A DNA stretch of 64,000 nt from Piromyces finnis. Taxonomy: Eukaryota > Neocallimastigomycota > Neocallimastigomycetes > Neocallimastigales > Neocallimastigaceae. The stretch spans positions 620,001 through 684,000 of the forward strand of contig MCFH01000006.1 in assembly GCA_002104945.1 (NCBI GenBank). The letters run 5' to 3'. Shown in pieces: positions 29,043 to 40,763 of this stretch. The number at the start of each line of letters is the position of its first letter. The stretch's first letter is position 1. The translations under genes and the position numbers were made by a program. Below the pieces are notes generated by a model. It had not been told where the DNA came from. It did no database searches and saw only the letters and a program-made list of their open reading frames with translations.

Positions 29043-29888
29043 CTAGTTAGTTTCAATGATAGTTGGTAAGGTCTTAGTAGTTTTAATGACAGGTAAAGTT
29101 TTAGTAGTTTGAATAACAATAGTTTTAGTAGTTGGAATAACTGGAGCAATTGGTACTTCAGGAGTTTCTGGAACTTCTAGAGCTTCTGGTAATGACTTTG
29201 GAGCTGGTGTTTCTGGAGTAATTGGAGCTTCTGGAGCTTCTGGTAATGATTTTGGAGCTGGTGTTTCAGATAATGATTTTGGGGCTGGAGTTTCAGCATC
29301 TTCTTCACCAGCTAAAACATTATTTGTTGGTAAAGACTTAGCTGGTAAGGTTTTAGTAGATTGAAAAATTGGAACTTCTGGACCTATTGGTTCTTTTAAT
29401 GATTTTGGGGCTGGTTTTTCTGGTATAGATTTTGGAGCTGGTGTTTCAAGTAATGATTTTGGAGATAGAGTTTCTGGAATTGACTTTGGAACAGCTATTT
29501 CATCTTCTTCTTCAGCAATTAAATTATTCGTAACAGTTGGTAAAGTTTTAGAATGTAAAGTTTTAGAATGTAATGTTTTAGTAGATGGAACAACTGGTGC
29601 TATTGGAACTTCAGGAGCTTCTGATAAAGACTTTGGAGCTGGTGTTTCTGGTGCTACTGGTTTATTTAATGATTTTGGAGCTGGTGTTTCTGGAACAATT
29701 GGTACTTCTGGAACAACAGTAGTTTCTGGTAAAGCTTTTGGTGGTAAAGTTTTAGTAGATGGAACTACTGGTGCAATTGGTTCAACTGGTGTAATTCCAA
29801 CTTGAATTGGTTCTTCATCAGAAATTGGTAAACCAATAACATTTAAAGATAAAGAAAGAACAATACCGAAAACAAGAGAGAAACGCAT
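29043..29888 (-). CDS. Secreted Pro/Glu/Ala/Lys repeat protein L3 (type B)
   Basis: 281 residues, shortest of the long genes. Signal peptide ends LSLNVIG. The first about 105 residues are identical to those of the divergent partner L4 (SDEEPIQVGITPVEPIAPVV; VPEVPIVPETPAPKSLNKPV). It lacks the EALEVSVAPEAPAPKAIPE module of the type A genes and has EKPAPKSLKEPIGPEVPIFQ instead. Its C terminus is IVIQTTKTLPVIKTTKTLP. The 3' flank (ATGCAAGCATTTCATTATTT) is shared with L4 and L7 and defines type B. No Cys, Trp or Tyr in the mature part. Function unknown. Confidence 0.82.
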   Translation of the reverse strand: MRFSLVFGIVLSLSLNVIGLPISDEEPIQVGITPVEPIAPVVPSTKTLPPKALPETTVVPEVPIVPETPAPKSLNKPVAPETPAPKSLSEAPEVPIAPVVPSTKTLHSKTLHSKTLPTVTNNLIAEEEDEIAVPKSIPETLSPKSLLETPAPKSIPEKPAPKSLKEPIGPEVPIFQSTKTLPAKSLPTNNVLAGEEDAETPAPKSLSETPAPKSLPEAPEAPITPETPAPKSLPEALEVPETPEVPIAPVIPTTKTIVIQTTKTLPVIKTTKTLPTIIETN

Positions 29889-30038
29889 TTTGAAATATTT
29901 GTAATAAGTTTACTTTTTAAATTTAGAATTATTTATTTATTATTCTTTTTATTTTTTATTTTTATATAAGAGTATTATTATTATTATATACAAATTGTAT
30001 TATAATTATTAAAAAAAAAAGAAAAGGAATTTTACCCT

Positions 30039-30046
30039 ATTTATAT
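30039..30046 (-). promoter_or_regulatory. TATA-like element of L3
   Basis: TATAAATA with GGGTAAAATTCC, about 150 bases before the L3 start codon. Confidence 0.55.
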
Positions 30047-31674
30047 TTTTTTAATAAATATTAATATATTAATAAATAATTATTTGTTTTAATAATATTT
30101 TAATTTTAATAATATATTTTAATAATGAATAATATTAAAACAATTTATTATATATGATTATAATTGAAACCAATTATTTATTCATTTCTAATAACAAATA
30201 TCATAAAATAGGATAAAAAAAAGGAGAATATTTTTATTATGAAAGAAGTAATAATATCATATTAACATGATTTAATATAAAAATATAATAATAATTAAAA
30301 TTTGTAATTATGATATTAATAAATACAAAGAATGAAAATCAATGATAGTAACAAACTTTAAAAATATTTAAAATGAATTTTGAACCAATTTTGAATGATA
30401 AACGTAACACAATAATATCATAAGAAATATTTTAAAATATTTTTGAAAAAAGTATATTAAATTGCTTTTTATAATAAAAATATATATAGAAAGGAAAGAT
30501 TTGTTCAAAACAAATTCTATTGATTATTAAAAATACTTATTTAATAATTTTGAAACAATTTTTAAGAATAAAGATGGTATTTTTATTTATTTTTATTATC
30601 TAACCCTTTATAATTTATTGTTATTTTATTTAATATTATATATGACTATATATGTATTTATATTCAAAAGATAAGCAAAATTACTTTATTAATATCTTTC
30701 TTTATTTATAATTCAAAGGTTAGAAAATTAGGATAATTGTTTGTTTAGGTATACCAATATTATATATTTTATATATACATACATTTATTGTAACTATATA
30801 ATAATTTTACAAATGTAAATGTAATTAGTTAAAACTATTAGACAGAATACTAAATTATAATAATATCGTTCTTACAATATTTTTTTTTCATTTGATAAAA
30901 TTATTTTGGTATTTTTCAAAGATTTTTTTTAAAAATTATTAATAATATTTTTTTATTTCTATCAATATTTCTTACAAAATTGAATATTTCATTTTGGAAT
31001 TTTTGTAAATATTAATTCTTAATTGTTTTTTTTTTAATTATTTCAATATTAATTTTCTTTAATTTTTTAATAATTATTTATTTTTATAGTATAAATATAA
31101 TTATAATAATAAAATATCATTTCAATTATATTTCTCATTTTATAATAATAATTAATGACTTATTAAGAAAAAATGCACTTTTATTTAGTCAATAATTATT
31201 AATGAAATTAAATAATAAAGTTTTTTTCACTTATTTTTTCCAAAGGTTATTATTTTACTATTAAAAAAGCAATACAATTTAATTTTCTATTAATTTAAAT
31301 AAAGTTCTTTATTATAATTTTATTTAAAATGTAAAAGGCTATTTTTTATTATTTTAAAAAATGAAAAAAAAAAAAGGAATTTTAATAATTCAAGTGTAAC
31401 ATTTATCACTAATTATATCACAACTACAAATTTTAATTATTATTATATTTTTATATTAAATCATGTTAATATGATATTATTATTTCTTATTACTTCTTTC
31501 ATAATAAAAATATTCTCCTTTTTTTTATCCTATTTTATGATATTTGTTATTAGAAATGAATAAATAATTGGTTTCAATTATAATCATATATAATAAATTG
31601 TTTTAATATTATTCATTATTAAAATATATTATTAAAATACTATTAATACAATATGTTAATATTTATGAAAAAAA

Positions 31675-31682
31675 TATAAATA
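31675..31682 (+). promoter_or_regulatory. TATA-like element of L4
   Basis: TATAAATA followed by GGGCAAAAATTTC, a variant also seen before L6, about 150 bases before the start codon. Confidence 0.55.
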
Positions 31683-31830
31683 GGGCAAAAATTTCTTTTC
31701 TTTTTTTAATTATTATAATACAATTTGCATTTAATAATAATAATACTCTTTTATAAAAATAAAAAAATAAAAAGAATAATAAATAAATAATTCTAAATTT
31801 AAAAAGTAAACTTATTACAAATATTTCAAA

Positions 31831-32715
31831 ATGCGTTTCTCTCTTGTTTTCGGTATTGTTCTTTCTTTATCTTTAAATGTTATTGGTTTACCAATTTCTG
31901 ATGAAGAACCAATTCAAGTTGGAATTACACCAGTTGAACCAATTGCACCAGTAGTTCCATCTACTAAAACTTTACCACCAAAAGCTTTACCAGAAACTAC
32001 TGTTGTTCCAGAAGTACCAATTGTTCCAGAAACACCGGCTCCAAAATCATTAAATAAACCAGTAGCACCAGAAACACCAGCTCCAAAGTCTTTATCAGAA
32101 GCTCCTGAAGTTCCAATAGCACCAGTTGTTCCATCTACTAAAACTTTACATTCTAAAACTTTACCAACTGTTACGAATAATTTAATTGCTGAAGAAGATG
32201 ATGAAAATGCTGCTACAAAATCAATTCCAGAAACTCCTTCTCCAAAATCATTATTTGAAACACCAGCTCCAAAATCTATACCAGAAACACAATCACCAAA
32301 ATCATTACAAGAACCAGTAGGTCCAGAAGCTCCAATTGTTCAATCTACTAAAACCTTACCAGCTAAGTCTTTACCAACAAATAATATTTTAGCTGGTGAA
32401 GAAGATGCTGAAACTGCAGCCCCAAAATCATTATCTGAAACACCAGCTCCAAAGACATTACCAGAAGCTCCAGAAGCTCCAATTACTCCAGAAACACCAG
32501 CTCCAAAAGCCATACCAGAAGCTCCAGAAGCTCCAGAAGTACCAATTACTCCAGAAACACCTGCTCCAAAGTCATTACCAGAAGCTCCAGAAGCTCCTGA
32601 AGTACTAATAGCTCCAGTTATTCCAACTACTAAAACTAATATTATTCAAACTACTAAAACCTTACCTATCATTAAAACTACTAAGACCTTACCAACTATC
32701 ATTGAAACTAACTAG
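31831..32715 (+). CDS. Secreted Pro/Glu/Ala/Lys repeat protein L4 (type B)
   Basis: 294 residues. N-terminal about 105 residues identical to L3. A single HSKTL copy (most members have two) and NAATKSIPETPSPKSLFE in the middle. It has ETQSPKSLQEPVGPEAP like L1, not the EALEVSVAPE module. The C terminus varies as TKTNIIQTTKTLP. The 3' flank is type B. First gene of inverted unit 2. Probably secreted; function unknown. Confidence 0.82.
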   Translation: MRFSLVFGIVLSLSLNVIGLPISDEEPIQVGITPVEPIAPVVPSTKTLPPKALPETTVVPEVPIVPETPAPKSLNKPVAPETPAPKSLSEAPEVPIAPVVPSTKTLHSKTLPTVTNNLIAEEDDENAATKSIPETPSPKSLFETPAPKSIPETQSPKSLQEPVGPEAPIVQSTKTLPAKSLPTNNILAGEEDAETAAPKSLSETPAPKTLPEAPEAPITPETPAPKAIPEAPEAPEVPITPETPAPKSLPEAPEAPEVLIAPVIPTTKTNIIQTTKTLPIIKTTKTLPTIIETN

Positions 32716-33036
32716 ATACAAGCATTTCATTATTTTATTATTTCATTTAAAAAAATATGAAAAATTAAAAATTATGAATTAATAATTATAAAATTAGTTA
32801 TTAAAATTTTAGATTTAATAATTTTAAATTAAATGTAAATATTTATTTTTTTTATTTATGTAAAATAAATATTTTAGTCTTTTAATTAATAAAAATTAGA
32901 AAAAATATATAAATGACTTTTTTTTATATTCAAAAATATAATAAAATTAAATATAATAAAGTAAATGTAAAAAAAATAAAAAATATAATATTATAATTAA
33001 TTTTAATTTATTAATTTATTTATTTATTTTTGTTGT

Positions 33037-33037
33037 A

Positions 33038-33105
<68 letters not shown>

Positions 33106-33179
33106 CATTATTATTATCATTATTATTATTATCATTATTATTATTATTATCATTATTATTATCATTATTATTATTATTA

Positions 33180-33248
<69 letters not shown>

Positions 33249-33260
33249 ATTATATATCAA

Positions 33261-33312
<52 letters not shown>
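33037..33312. repeat. ATT microsatellite of unit 2
   Basis: Long ATT tract with ATC interruptions and a short break at 33244-33262. It is the inverted and expanded counterpart of the AAT tracts in units 1 and 3. Confidence 0.95.
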
Positions 33313-33899
33313 TCTTTTTTAATTTATTTATTAATTTATTATTTATTATGTATTTATTAAAGTGTATTTCTAAATTTCATATTTTTATTCTTTTTGAATT
33401 AGTTTCGTATTTTTAATAAATAAGCTTATTTTTTTTTTAAAATGGCTTTTATTTCTTTTAAAAGTGAGGAATTACATTATTATTTACAATGATTTTTTTT
33501 AATAATATATGGTCTATAATATGTCTAATAAAATTGTAATGAATTATTATAAAAATCTAATTTTCTTTTTAATATTTTAATTTGGAAATTAGTAGAGGTA
33601 ATTATTTTAATTGATTATAACTTAAATCAAAAAATTTTAAATATTTTTCACTGCTTCAAAATTTCTATCAATTATATCATATTAAAATTGCTAAATATTT
33701 TTATTATTTAATAAATAAATATATACCAATATGTTAATATTTATTAAAAAAAAGATATATAGAGTAAAATATTCTTTTTTTTCAATAATCATAGTAGAAT
33801 TTATAACTTGCATAATAAAAATAATATTATGAAAAAATATAAAGTATAATAATTAAACCATTTTTAATTTAAACAGTATTAATATTTAAATATATCAAA

Positions 33900-34136
33900 A
33901 TGAATTACTTTCTCTTTCTCGTTAATACTCTTTATTTATTTTTAAATATTATAGTTATTAGTTTTCTAATTTCTGATGAAGAACAAACTCAAGTTGGAAT
34001 TGCACCAATTGAATCAGTTAAACTAATTGAATTAGTTGAACCAATTATGCCAATTGTTCCACATACTAAAATTTTATCATCAAAAGCTTTAAAAATATTA
34101 AATATATATTATTATATTTCAATCATCAAATTTTAA
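33900..34136 (+). pseudogene. Short relative S2, truncated by deletion
   Basis: 78-residue frame. MNYFLFLVNTLYLFLNIIVI and SDEEQTQVGIAPIESVKLIE match S1/S3 in kind, and the frame reaches TKILSSKAL. The next codons (KILNIYYYISIIKF) are not family sequence: DNA from about 34090 matches the reverse complement of the region downstream of L2 (about 27230-27370). About 700 bases have been lost, taking the second half of S. Probably non-functional. It keeps a longer VKLIELVEPI stretch that S1 and S3 lack. Confidence 0.7.
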
Positions 34137-34562
34137 ATAATATTTAATAATTATTTATAATTAAGAATACATTTAATTATGCTATAAGAATATCAGTTAT
34201 TTATAATTTAAGTCAATCAGAAAATATTTCAAAAATTCTAAAATATTAATAGATTAAAAAGTGGTATAATCTAAGATGTGAAAAATATATAAATTTTATT
34301 ATTGATAATCATAATATTTTCCTAACCACATTATTTTATATTATATTTTATTTTACTTTATTTATTTTTATTATATTTTATTTTATTAAAAAACAAAGGA
34401 ATTTCATACACATTTTAAATTTTAATTAGTTATAAAATAACATTAAAAACATTCTATATATATAATTAATTCGAAATTTTTAAATTATACAAAGATTTAT
34501 AATTAATTTTATAATTGTTAATTTTAATTTTAATCTAATATAAAATTATAAAATAGTTTTAT

Positions 34563-35507
34563 CTAGTTAGTTTCAATGATAGTTGGTAAGGTCTTAGTAG
34601 TTTTAATGATAGGTAAGGTTTTAGTAGTTTGAATAACAATAGTTTTAGTAGTTGGAATAACTGGAGCAATTGGTACTTCAGGAGCTTCTGGAGCTTCTGG
34701 TAATGACTTTGGAGCAGGAGTTTCTGGAGTAATTGGAGCTTCTGGAGCTTCTGATAATGACTTTGGAGCTGGTGTTTCTGGAGTAATTGGAGCTTCTGGA
34801 GCTTCTGGTAATGACTTTGGAGCTGGTGTTTCAGGTAATGATTTTGGGGCTGGAGTTTCAGCATCTTCTTCACCAGCTAAAACACTATTTGTTGGTAAAG
34901 ACTTAGCTGGTAAGGTTTTAGTAGATTGAACAATTGGAACTTCTGGACCTACTGGTTCTTTTAATGATTTTGGGGCTGGTGTTTCTGGTATGGCCTTTGG
35001 AGCTGGTGCTTCTGGAGCAACTGATACTTCTAGAGCTTCTGGTATAGATTTTGGAGCTGGTGTTTCAAGTAATGATTTTGGAGAAGGAGTTTCTGGAATT
35101 GACTTTGGACCAGCCATTTCATCATCTTCTTCAGCAATTAAATTATTCGTAACAGTTGGTAAAGTTTTAGAATGTAAAGTTTTAGAATGTAATGTTTTAG
35201 TAGATGGAACAACTGGTGCTATTGGAACTTCAGGAGCTTCTGATAAAGACTTTGGAGCTGGAGTTTCTGGAACAACTGGTTTATTTAATGATTTTGGAGC
35301 CGGTGTTTCTGGAACAATTGGTACTTCTGGAACAACAGTAGTTTCTGGTAAAACTTTTGGTGGTAAAGTTTTAGTAGATGGAACTACTGGTGCAATTGGT
35401 TCAACTGGTGTAATTCCAACTTGAATTGGTTCTTCATCAGAAATTGGTAAACCAATAACATTTAAAGATAAAGAAAGAACAATACCGAAAACAAGAGAGA
35501 AACGCAT
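34563..35507 (-). CDS. Secreted Pro/Glu/Ala/Lys repeat protein L5 (type A)
   Basis: 314 residues, with type A 3' flank, as L2 and L6. Signal peptide ends LSLNVIG and the N terminus is the short form (GITPVEPIAPVVPSTKTLPP). The middle is like L2: MAGPKSIPE, EALEVSVAPEAPAPKAIPE, EPVGPEVPIVQSTKTLPAKS, LAGEEDAE. Three ETPAPKSL-EAPEAPIT-like units and IVIQTTKTLPIIKTTKTLP follow. No Cys, Trp or Tyr in the mature part. Divergent from L6, which is also type A, an arrangement expected from inversion of unit 2. Confidence 0.82.
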   Translation of the reverse strand: MRFSLVFGIVLSLSLNVIGLPISDEEPIQVGITPVEPIAPVVPSTKTLPPKVLPETTVVPEVPIVPETPAPKSLNKPVVPETPAPKSLSEAPEVPIAPVVPSTKTLHSKTLHSKTLPTVTNNLIAEEDDEMAGPKSIPETPSPKSLLETPAPKSIPEALEVSVAPEAPAPKAIPETPAPKSLKEPVGPEVPIVQSTKTLPAKSLPTNSVLAGEEDAETPAPKSLPETPAPKSLPEAPEAPITPETPAPKSLSEAPEAPITPETPAPKSLPEAPEAPEVPIAPVIPTTKTIVIQTTKTLPIIKTTKTLPTIIETN

Positions 35508-35656
35508 TTTGAAATATTTGTAATAATTTTACTTTTTAAATTTAGAATTATTTATTTATTATTCTTTTTATTTTTTATTTTTATAAAAGAATATTATTAT
35601 TATTAAATACAAATTGTATTATAATTATTAAAAAAAAAGAAAAGGAATTTTACCCT

Positions 35657-35664
35657 ATTTATAT
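35657..35664 (-). promoter_or_regulatory. TATA-like element of L5
   Basis: TATAAATA with GGGTAAAATTCC, about 150 bases before the L5 start codon. Confidence 0.55.
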
Positions 35665-37602
35665 TTTTTTTAATAAATATTAATATATTAATAAATAATA
35701 ATTAATTTTAATAATATTTTAATTTTAATAATATATTTTAATAATGAATAATATTAAAACAATTTATTATATATGATTATAATTGAAACCAATTATTTAT
35801 TCATTTCTAATAACAAATATCATAAAATAGGATAAAAAAAAGGAGAATATTTTTATTATGAAAGAAGTAATAATATCATATTAACATGATTTAATATAAA
35901 AATATAATAATAATTAAAATTTGTAATTATGATATTAATAAATACAAAGAATGAAAATCAATGATAGTAACAAACTTTAAAAATATTTAAAATGAATTTT
36001 GAACCAATTTTGAATGATAAACGTAACACAATAATATCATAAGAAATATTTTAAAATATTTTTGAAAAAAGTATATTAAATTGCTTTTTATAATAAAAAT
36101 ATATATAGAAAGGAAAGATTTGTTCAAAACAAATTCTATTGATTATTAAAAATACTTATTTAATAATTTTGAAACAATTTTTAAGAATAAAGATGGTATT
36201 TTTATGTATTTTTATTATCTAACCCTTTATAATTTATTGTTATTTTATTTAATACTATATATAACTCTATATGTATTTATATTCAAAAGATAGGCAAAAT
36301 TACTTTATTAATATCTTTCTTTATTTATAATTCAAAGGTTAGAAAATTAGGATAATTGTTTGTTTAGGTATACCAATATTATATATTTTATATATACATA
36401 CATTTATTGTAACTATATAATAATTTTACAAATGTAAATATTATTAGCTTACAACAGAATTTACTCGAGAGAATACTAAATTATAATAAAATCATACTTA
36501 TAATACTACTTTTTTTCATTTAATATCAATTACAATTAGTTCATTTTTGTAGTATAATTTTATACATAATAGAACATAATTTTTTACTTTTTTTTTTATA
36601 TCAATTTTTAAATTATATTAATATTTATTTTTATTTAATATAATTGTAATTATTTAAAATGCGTTTTAATCAACAGGTGGTTTATTAATTAAAATATTTA
36701 TAATTTTTTTTGATATTTTTCAAAGATTTTTTAAAATTATTAATAATATTTTTTTATTTCTATTAATATTTCTTACAAAATTAAATATTTTGTTTTAGAA
36801 TTTATGTCAATATTAATTCTTAATTGTTTTTTTTTTAATTATTTCAATATTAATTTTCTAAAATTTTTTAATAATTATTTATTTTTATAGTATAAATATA
36901 ATTATATTTTTCATTTTATAATATATTAATGACTTATTAAGAAAAAATACACTTTTATTTAGTCAATAATTATTAATGAAATTAAATAATAAAGTTTTTT
37001 TCACTTATTTTTTCCAAAAGTTATTATTTTACTATTAAAAAAGCAATACAATTTAATTTTCTATTAATTTAAATAAAGTTCTTTATTATAAAGTTCTTTA
37101 TTATAATTTTATTTAAAATGTAAAAGGCTATTTTTTATTATTTTAAAAAATGAAAAAAAAAAAAAAGGAATTTTAATAATTCAAGTGTAACATTTATCAC
37201 TAATTAACATTTATTACTATTTTTCAAAAATATTTAAAATATTTCTTATGATATTATTGTGTTACGTTTATCATTCAAAATTGGTTCAAAATTCATTTTA
37301 AATATTTTTAAAGTTTGTTACTATCATTGATTTTCATTCTTTGTATTTATTAATATCATAATTACAAATTTTAATTATTATTATATTTTTATATTAAATC
37401 ATGTTAATATGATATTATTACTTCTTTCATAATAAAAATATTCCCCTTTTTTTTATCCTATTTTATGATATTTGTTATTAGAAATGAATAAATAATTGGT
37501 TTCAATTATAATCATATATAATAAATTATTTTAATATTATTCGTTATTAAAATATATTATTAAAATACTATTAATACAATATGTTAATATTTATGAAAAA
37601 AA

Positions 37603-37610
37603 TATAAATA
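37603..37610 (+). promoter_or_regulatory. TATA-like element of L6
   Basis: TATAAATA followed by the GGGCAAAAATTTC variant shared with L4, about 150 bases before the start codon. Confidence 0.55.
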
Positions 37611-37758
37611 GGGCAAAAATTTCTTTTCTTTTTTTAATAATTATAATACAATTTGCATTTAATAATAATAATACTCTTTTATAAAAATAAAAAAATAAAA
37701 AGAATAATAAATAAATAATTCTAAATTTAAAAAATAAACTTATTACAAATATTTCAAA

Positions 37759-38640
37759 ATGCGTTTCTCTCTTGTTTTCGGTATTGTTCTTTCTTTATCT
37801 TTAAATGCTATTGGTTTACCAATTTCTGATGAAGAACCAATTCAAGTTGGAATTACACCAGTTGAACCAATTGCACCAGTAGTTCCATCTACTAAAACGT
37901 TACCACCAAAAGCTTTACCAGAAACTACTGTTGTTCCAGAAGTACCAGTTGTTCCAGAAACACCGGCTCCAAAATCATTAAATAAACCAGTAGCACCAGA
38001 AACACCAGCTCCAAAGTCTTTATCAGAAGCTCCTGAAGTTCCAATAGCACCAGTTGTTCCATCTACTAAAACTTTACATTCTAAAACTTTACATTCTAAA
38101 ACTTTACCAACTGTTACGAATAATTTAATTGCTGAAGAAGAAGATGAAATAGCTGCTCCAAAGTCAATTCCAGAAACTCCTTCTCCAAAATCATTACTTG
38201 AAACACCAGCTCCAAAATCTATACCAGAAGCTCTAGAAGTATCAGTTGCTCCAGAAGCACCAGCTCCAAAGGCCATACCAGAAAAACCAGCCCCAAAATC
38301 ATTACCTGAAACACCAGCTCCAAAGTCATTACCAGAAGCTCCAGAAGCTCCAATTACTTCAGAAACACCAGCTCCAAAAGCCATACCAGAAGCTCCAGAA
38401 GCTCTAGAAGTACCAATTACTCCAGAAACACCTGCTCCAAAGTCATTACCAGAAGTTCCAGAAGTACCAATTAATCCAGAAACACCTGCTCCAAAGTCAT
38501 TACCAGAAGCTCCAGAAGCTCCTGAAGTACCAATTGCTCCAGTTATTCCAACTACTAAAACTATTGTTATTCAAACTACTAAAACTTTACCTATCATTAA
38601 AACTACTAAGACCTTACCAACTATCATTGAAACTAACTAG
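37759..38640 (+). CDS. Secreted Pro/Glu/Ala/Lys repeat protein L6 (type A)
   Basis: 293 residues, signal peptide ending LSLNAIG. The front half resembles L5/L2 through EALEVSVAPEAPAPKAIPE. It then joins EKPAPKSL directly to PETPAPKSLPEAPEAPI, so the block with QSTKTLPAKSLPTN and the acidic LAGEEDAE present in all other long members is absent. This is an in-frame loss most simply explained by recombination between two PAPKSL repeats. The C-terminal half has an added EVPEVPINPETPAPKSLPE unit. Type A 3' flank. Secreted, role unknown. Confidence 0.82.
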   Translation: MRFSLVFGIVLSLSLNAIGLPISDEEPIQVGITPVEPIAPVVPSTKTLPPKALPETTVVPEVPVVPETPAPKSLNKPVAPETPAPKSLSEAPEVPIAPVVPSTKTLHSKTLHSKTLPTVTNNLIAEEEDEIAAPKSIPETPSPKSLLETPAPKSIPEALEVSVAPEAPAPKAIPEKPAPKSLPETPAPKSLPEAPEAPITSETPAPKAIPEAPEALEVPITPETPAPKSLPEVPEVPINPETPAPKSLPEAPEAPEVPIAPVIPTTKTIVIQTTKTLPIIKTTKTLPTIIETN

Positions 38641-39741
38641 ATAAAACTATTTTATAATTTTATATTAGATTAAAATTAAAGTTAACAATTATAAAATTAA
38701 TTTTAAACCTTAGTATAATTTAGTAATTTCGAATTAATTGTATAAATAGAATTTTTTTTAATGTATAGAAATTTTTTTCTTAATTTTATAAAATAAAACT
38801 TAAAATGTGTAATAAATTCCTTAATTTTTTAATAAAATAAAATTTAATAAAATATAAATAATATTAATTTATATTAATATTAATAAAATTTATATTTCTT
38901 GTTTATTTCTAAATTGTTTTGTGTTAATAAGTATGAATTTTGACAAAATAAATAGAAAATAATGCAATAAATTATAAAATAATATGATTAAGAAAAAACT
39001 ACGATTAGCAATAACAATATTTATATATTTTTAAACTACTTTTTAATCTAATTATATTTTAGAATTTTTGAAATATTTTCTGATTGACTTAAATTATAAA
39101 TAACTGATATTCTTATAGCATAATTAAATGTATTCTTAATTATACATAATTATTAAATATTATTTAAATTTGATGAAAAAATCATGAATATTCAATAATT
39201 TTTGAAATATAATTATATATATATTATTTTATATATCCTATATATAAATATTTTGTTATAAACACTCGAAATATCCATATTGCTTAATTAGTTTATTTTG
39301 TCTGTTCTAGTTAACAATATCCATTAAAAATCCTATATTATTATTCAGTGTTAGATAATATTAATTAAACTTAAAAACATTTTTCAATATGATATTTTTA
39401 TGTATTCTTAAAAAGTTATTTTATTCTATTTAAGAAATATAAAAAAATAACATCAAATTAAAATATGTTTAGTTTAAGTAGAGAGATTAACTGTGTTGGA
39501 ATTCAAATATAACTAAAAAAAATTTAAATATTAATTGGAATTCTATTTTACTATATTTTACTTTATTTATTATACTTACATACTATTAAAAAATAAAAGA
39601 ACTTCATAAATATTTTTTAATTTTTATTTGTAATATATTATATATATTTAACTTTAAAAAATTGATTGTATATTTTAATTTATACTTTAATTTTTTGTAG
39701 CTTTTTGAAATACTTTTTATTTAGTTAGTTTTATTGATAGT

Positions 39742-40017
39742 TTATAAGGTCTTAGTGGTTTTAATGAAAATAATAGTTTGAACAATTGGAGCTTCTAGAG
39801 TTTCAGATAAAAATTTTGGAGCTGGTCTTTCTGGAACAACTGAGATTTCTGGAATAATAGTAAATTCTGGTAAAGCTATTGATGGTAAAATTTTAGTAGA
39901 TGGAACAATTGGTTCAATTCCAACTTGAGATTGTTCTTCATCAGAAATTAGAAAACTAATAACTATAACATTTAAAAATAAATAAAGAGTATTACCGAGA
40001 AGGAGAAAGAAATTCAT
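39742..40017 (-). CDS. Short repeat-protein relative S3
   Basis: 91 residues, nearly identical to S1 (the difference seen is FTIIPE in place of FIIIPE). Same shortened layout: MNFFLLLGNTLYLFLNVIV, SDEEQSQVGIEPIVPSTKI, RPAPKFLSETLEAP, TTKTL. The conserved frame between S1 and S3 may only reflect recent duplication. Confidence 0.6.
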   Translation of the reverse strand: MNFFLLLGNTLYLFLNVIVISFLISDEEQSQVGIEPIVPSTKILPSIALPEFTIIPEISVVPERPAPKFLSETLEAPIVQTIIFIKTTKTL

Positions 40018-40582
40018 TTTGATATATTTAAATATTAATACGTTAATACTGTCTAAATTTAAATGGTTTAATTATTATACTTTATATTTTTATATAATAT
40101 TATTTTTATCATTCAAGTTATAAATTCTACTATAATTATTGAAAAAAGAATATTTTACTTTATTTACCTTTTTTTTTAATAAATATTAACATATTGGAAT
40201 ATATTATTTATTATGATATAATTGATAGAAATTTTGAAGTAGTGAAAATATTTGAAAATTCTTGAATTAAATTATAATCAATTAAAATAATTTCCTCTAC
40301 TAATTTCTAAATTAATAAATTTAAGAAAATTAGATTTTCATAATAACACATTACAAACTTTACTGGACACATTATAGACCATGCATTTTTAAAAAAATAA
40401 AGTCATTGTAGATAATAATTTAATTCCTCACTTTTAAAAGAAATAAAAGCCATTTTAAAAAAAAAATAAGCTTATTTATAAAAAATACAAAACTAATTCA
40501 AAAAGAATAAAAATATGAAATTTAGAAATACACTTTAATAAATACATAATAAATAATAAATTAATAAATAAATTAAAAAAGA

Positions 40583-40763
<181 letters not shown>

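Larger units (their letters stand above)
29889..31830. repeat. Divergent upstream region 2 (L3/L4): inverted arms, core flipped
   Basis: The left arm (29889 to about 30445) is full length. The right arm (about 31428-31830) has lost about 170 bases at its inner end and gained a small duplication near 31481. The core (about 30446-31420) is the reverse complement of the region 1 core: GTATATTAAATTGCTTTT lies on the L3 side and AAGTGTAACATTTATCAC on the L4 side. Confidence 0.9.
31831..35507 (-). repeat. Array unit 2 (inverted A-S-B): L4, S2, L5
   Basis: Same content as units 1 and 3 but in reverse orientation: B (+), S (+), A (-). The 3' flanks and microsatellite are inverted too. About 700 bases are missing between S2 and L5 compared with units 1 and 3. 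Confidence 0.92.
35508..37758. repeat. Divergent upstream region 3 (L5/L6): inverted arms, core flipped, insertion
   Basis: Arms at 35508 to about 36065 and about 37207-37758. The core is in the same flipped orientation as region 2 (GTATATTAAATTGC on the L5 side). Compared with the other cores it has an extra about 170-200 bases at about 36535-36710 and a doubled AAAGTTCTTTATTAT near 37076, which region 4 shares. Confidence 0.9.
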
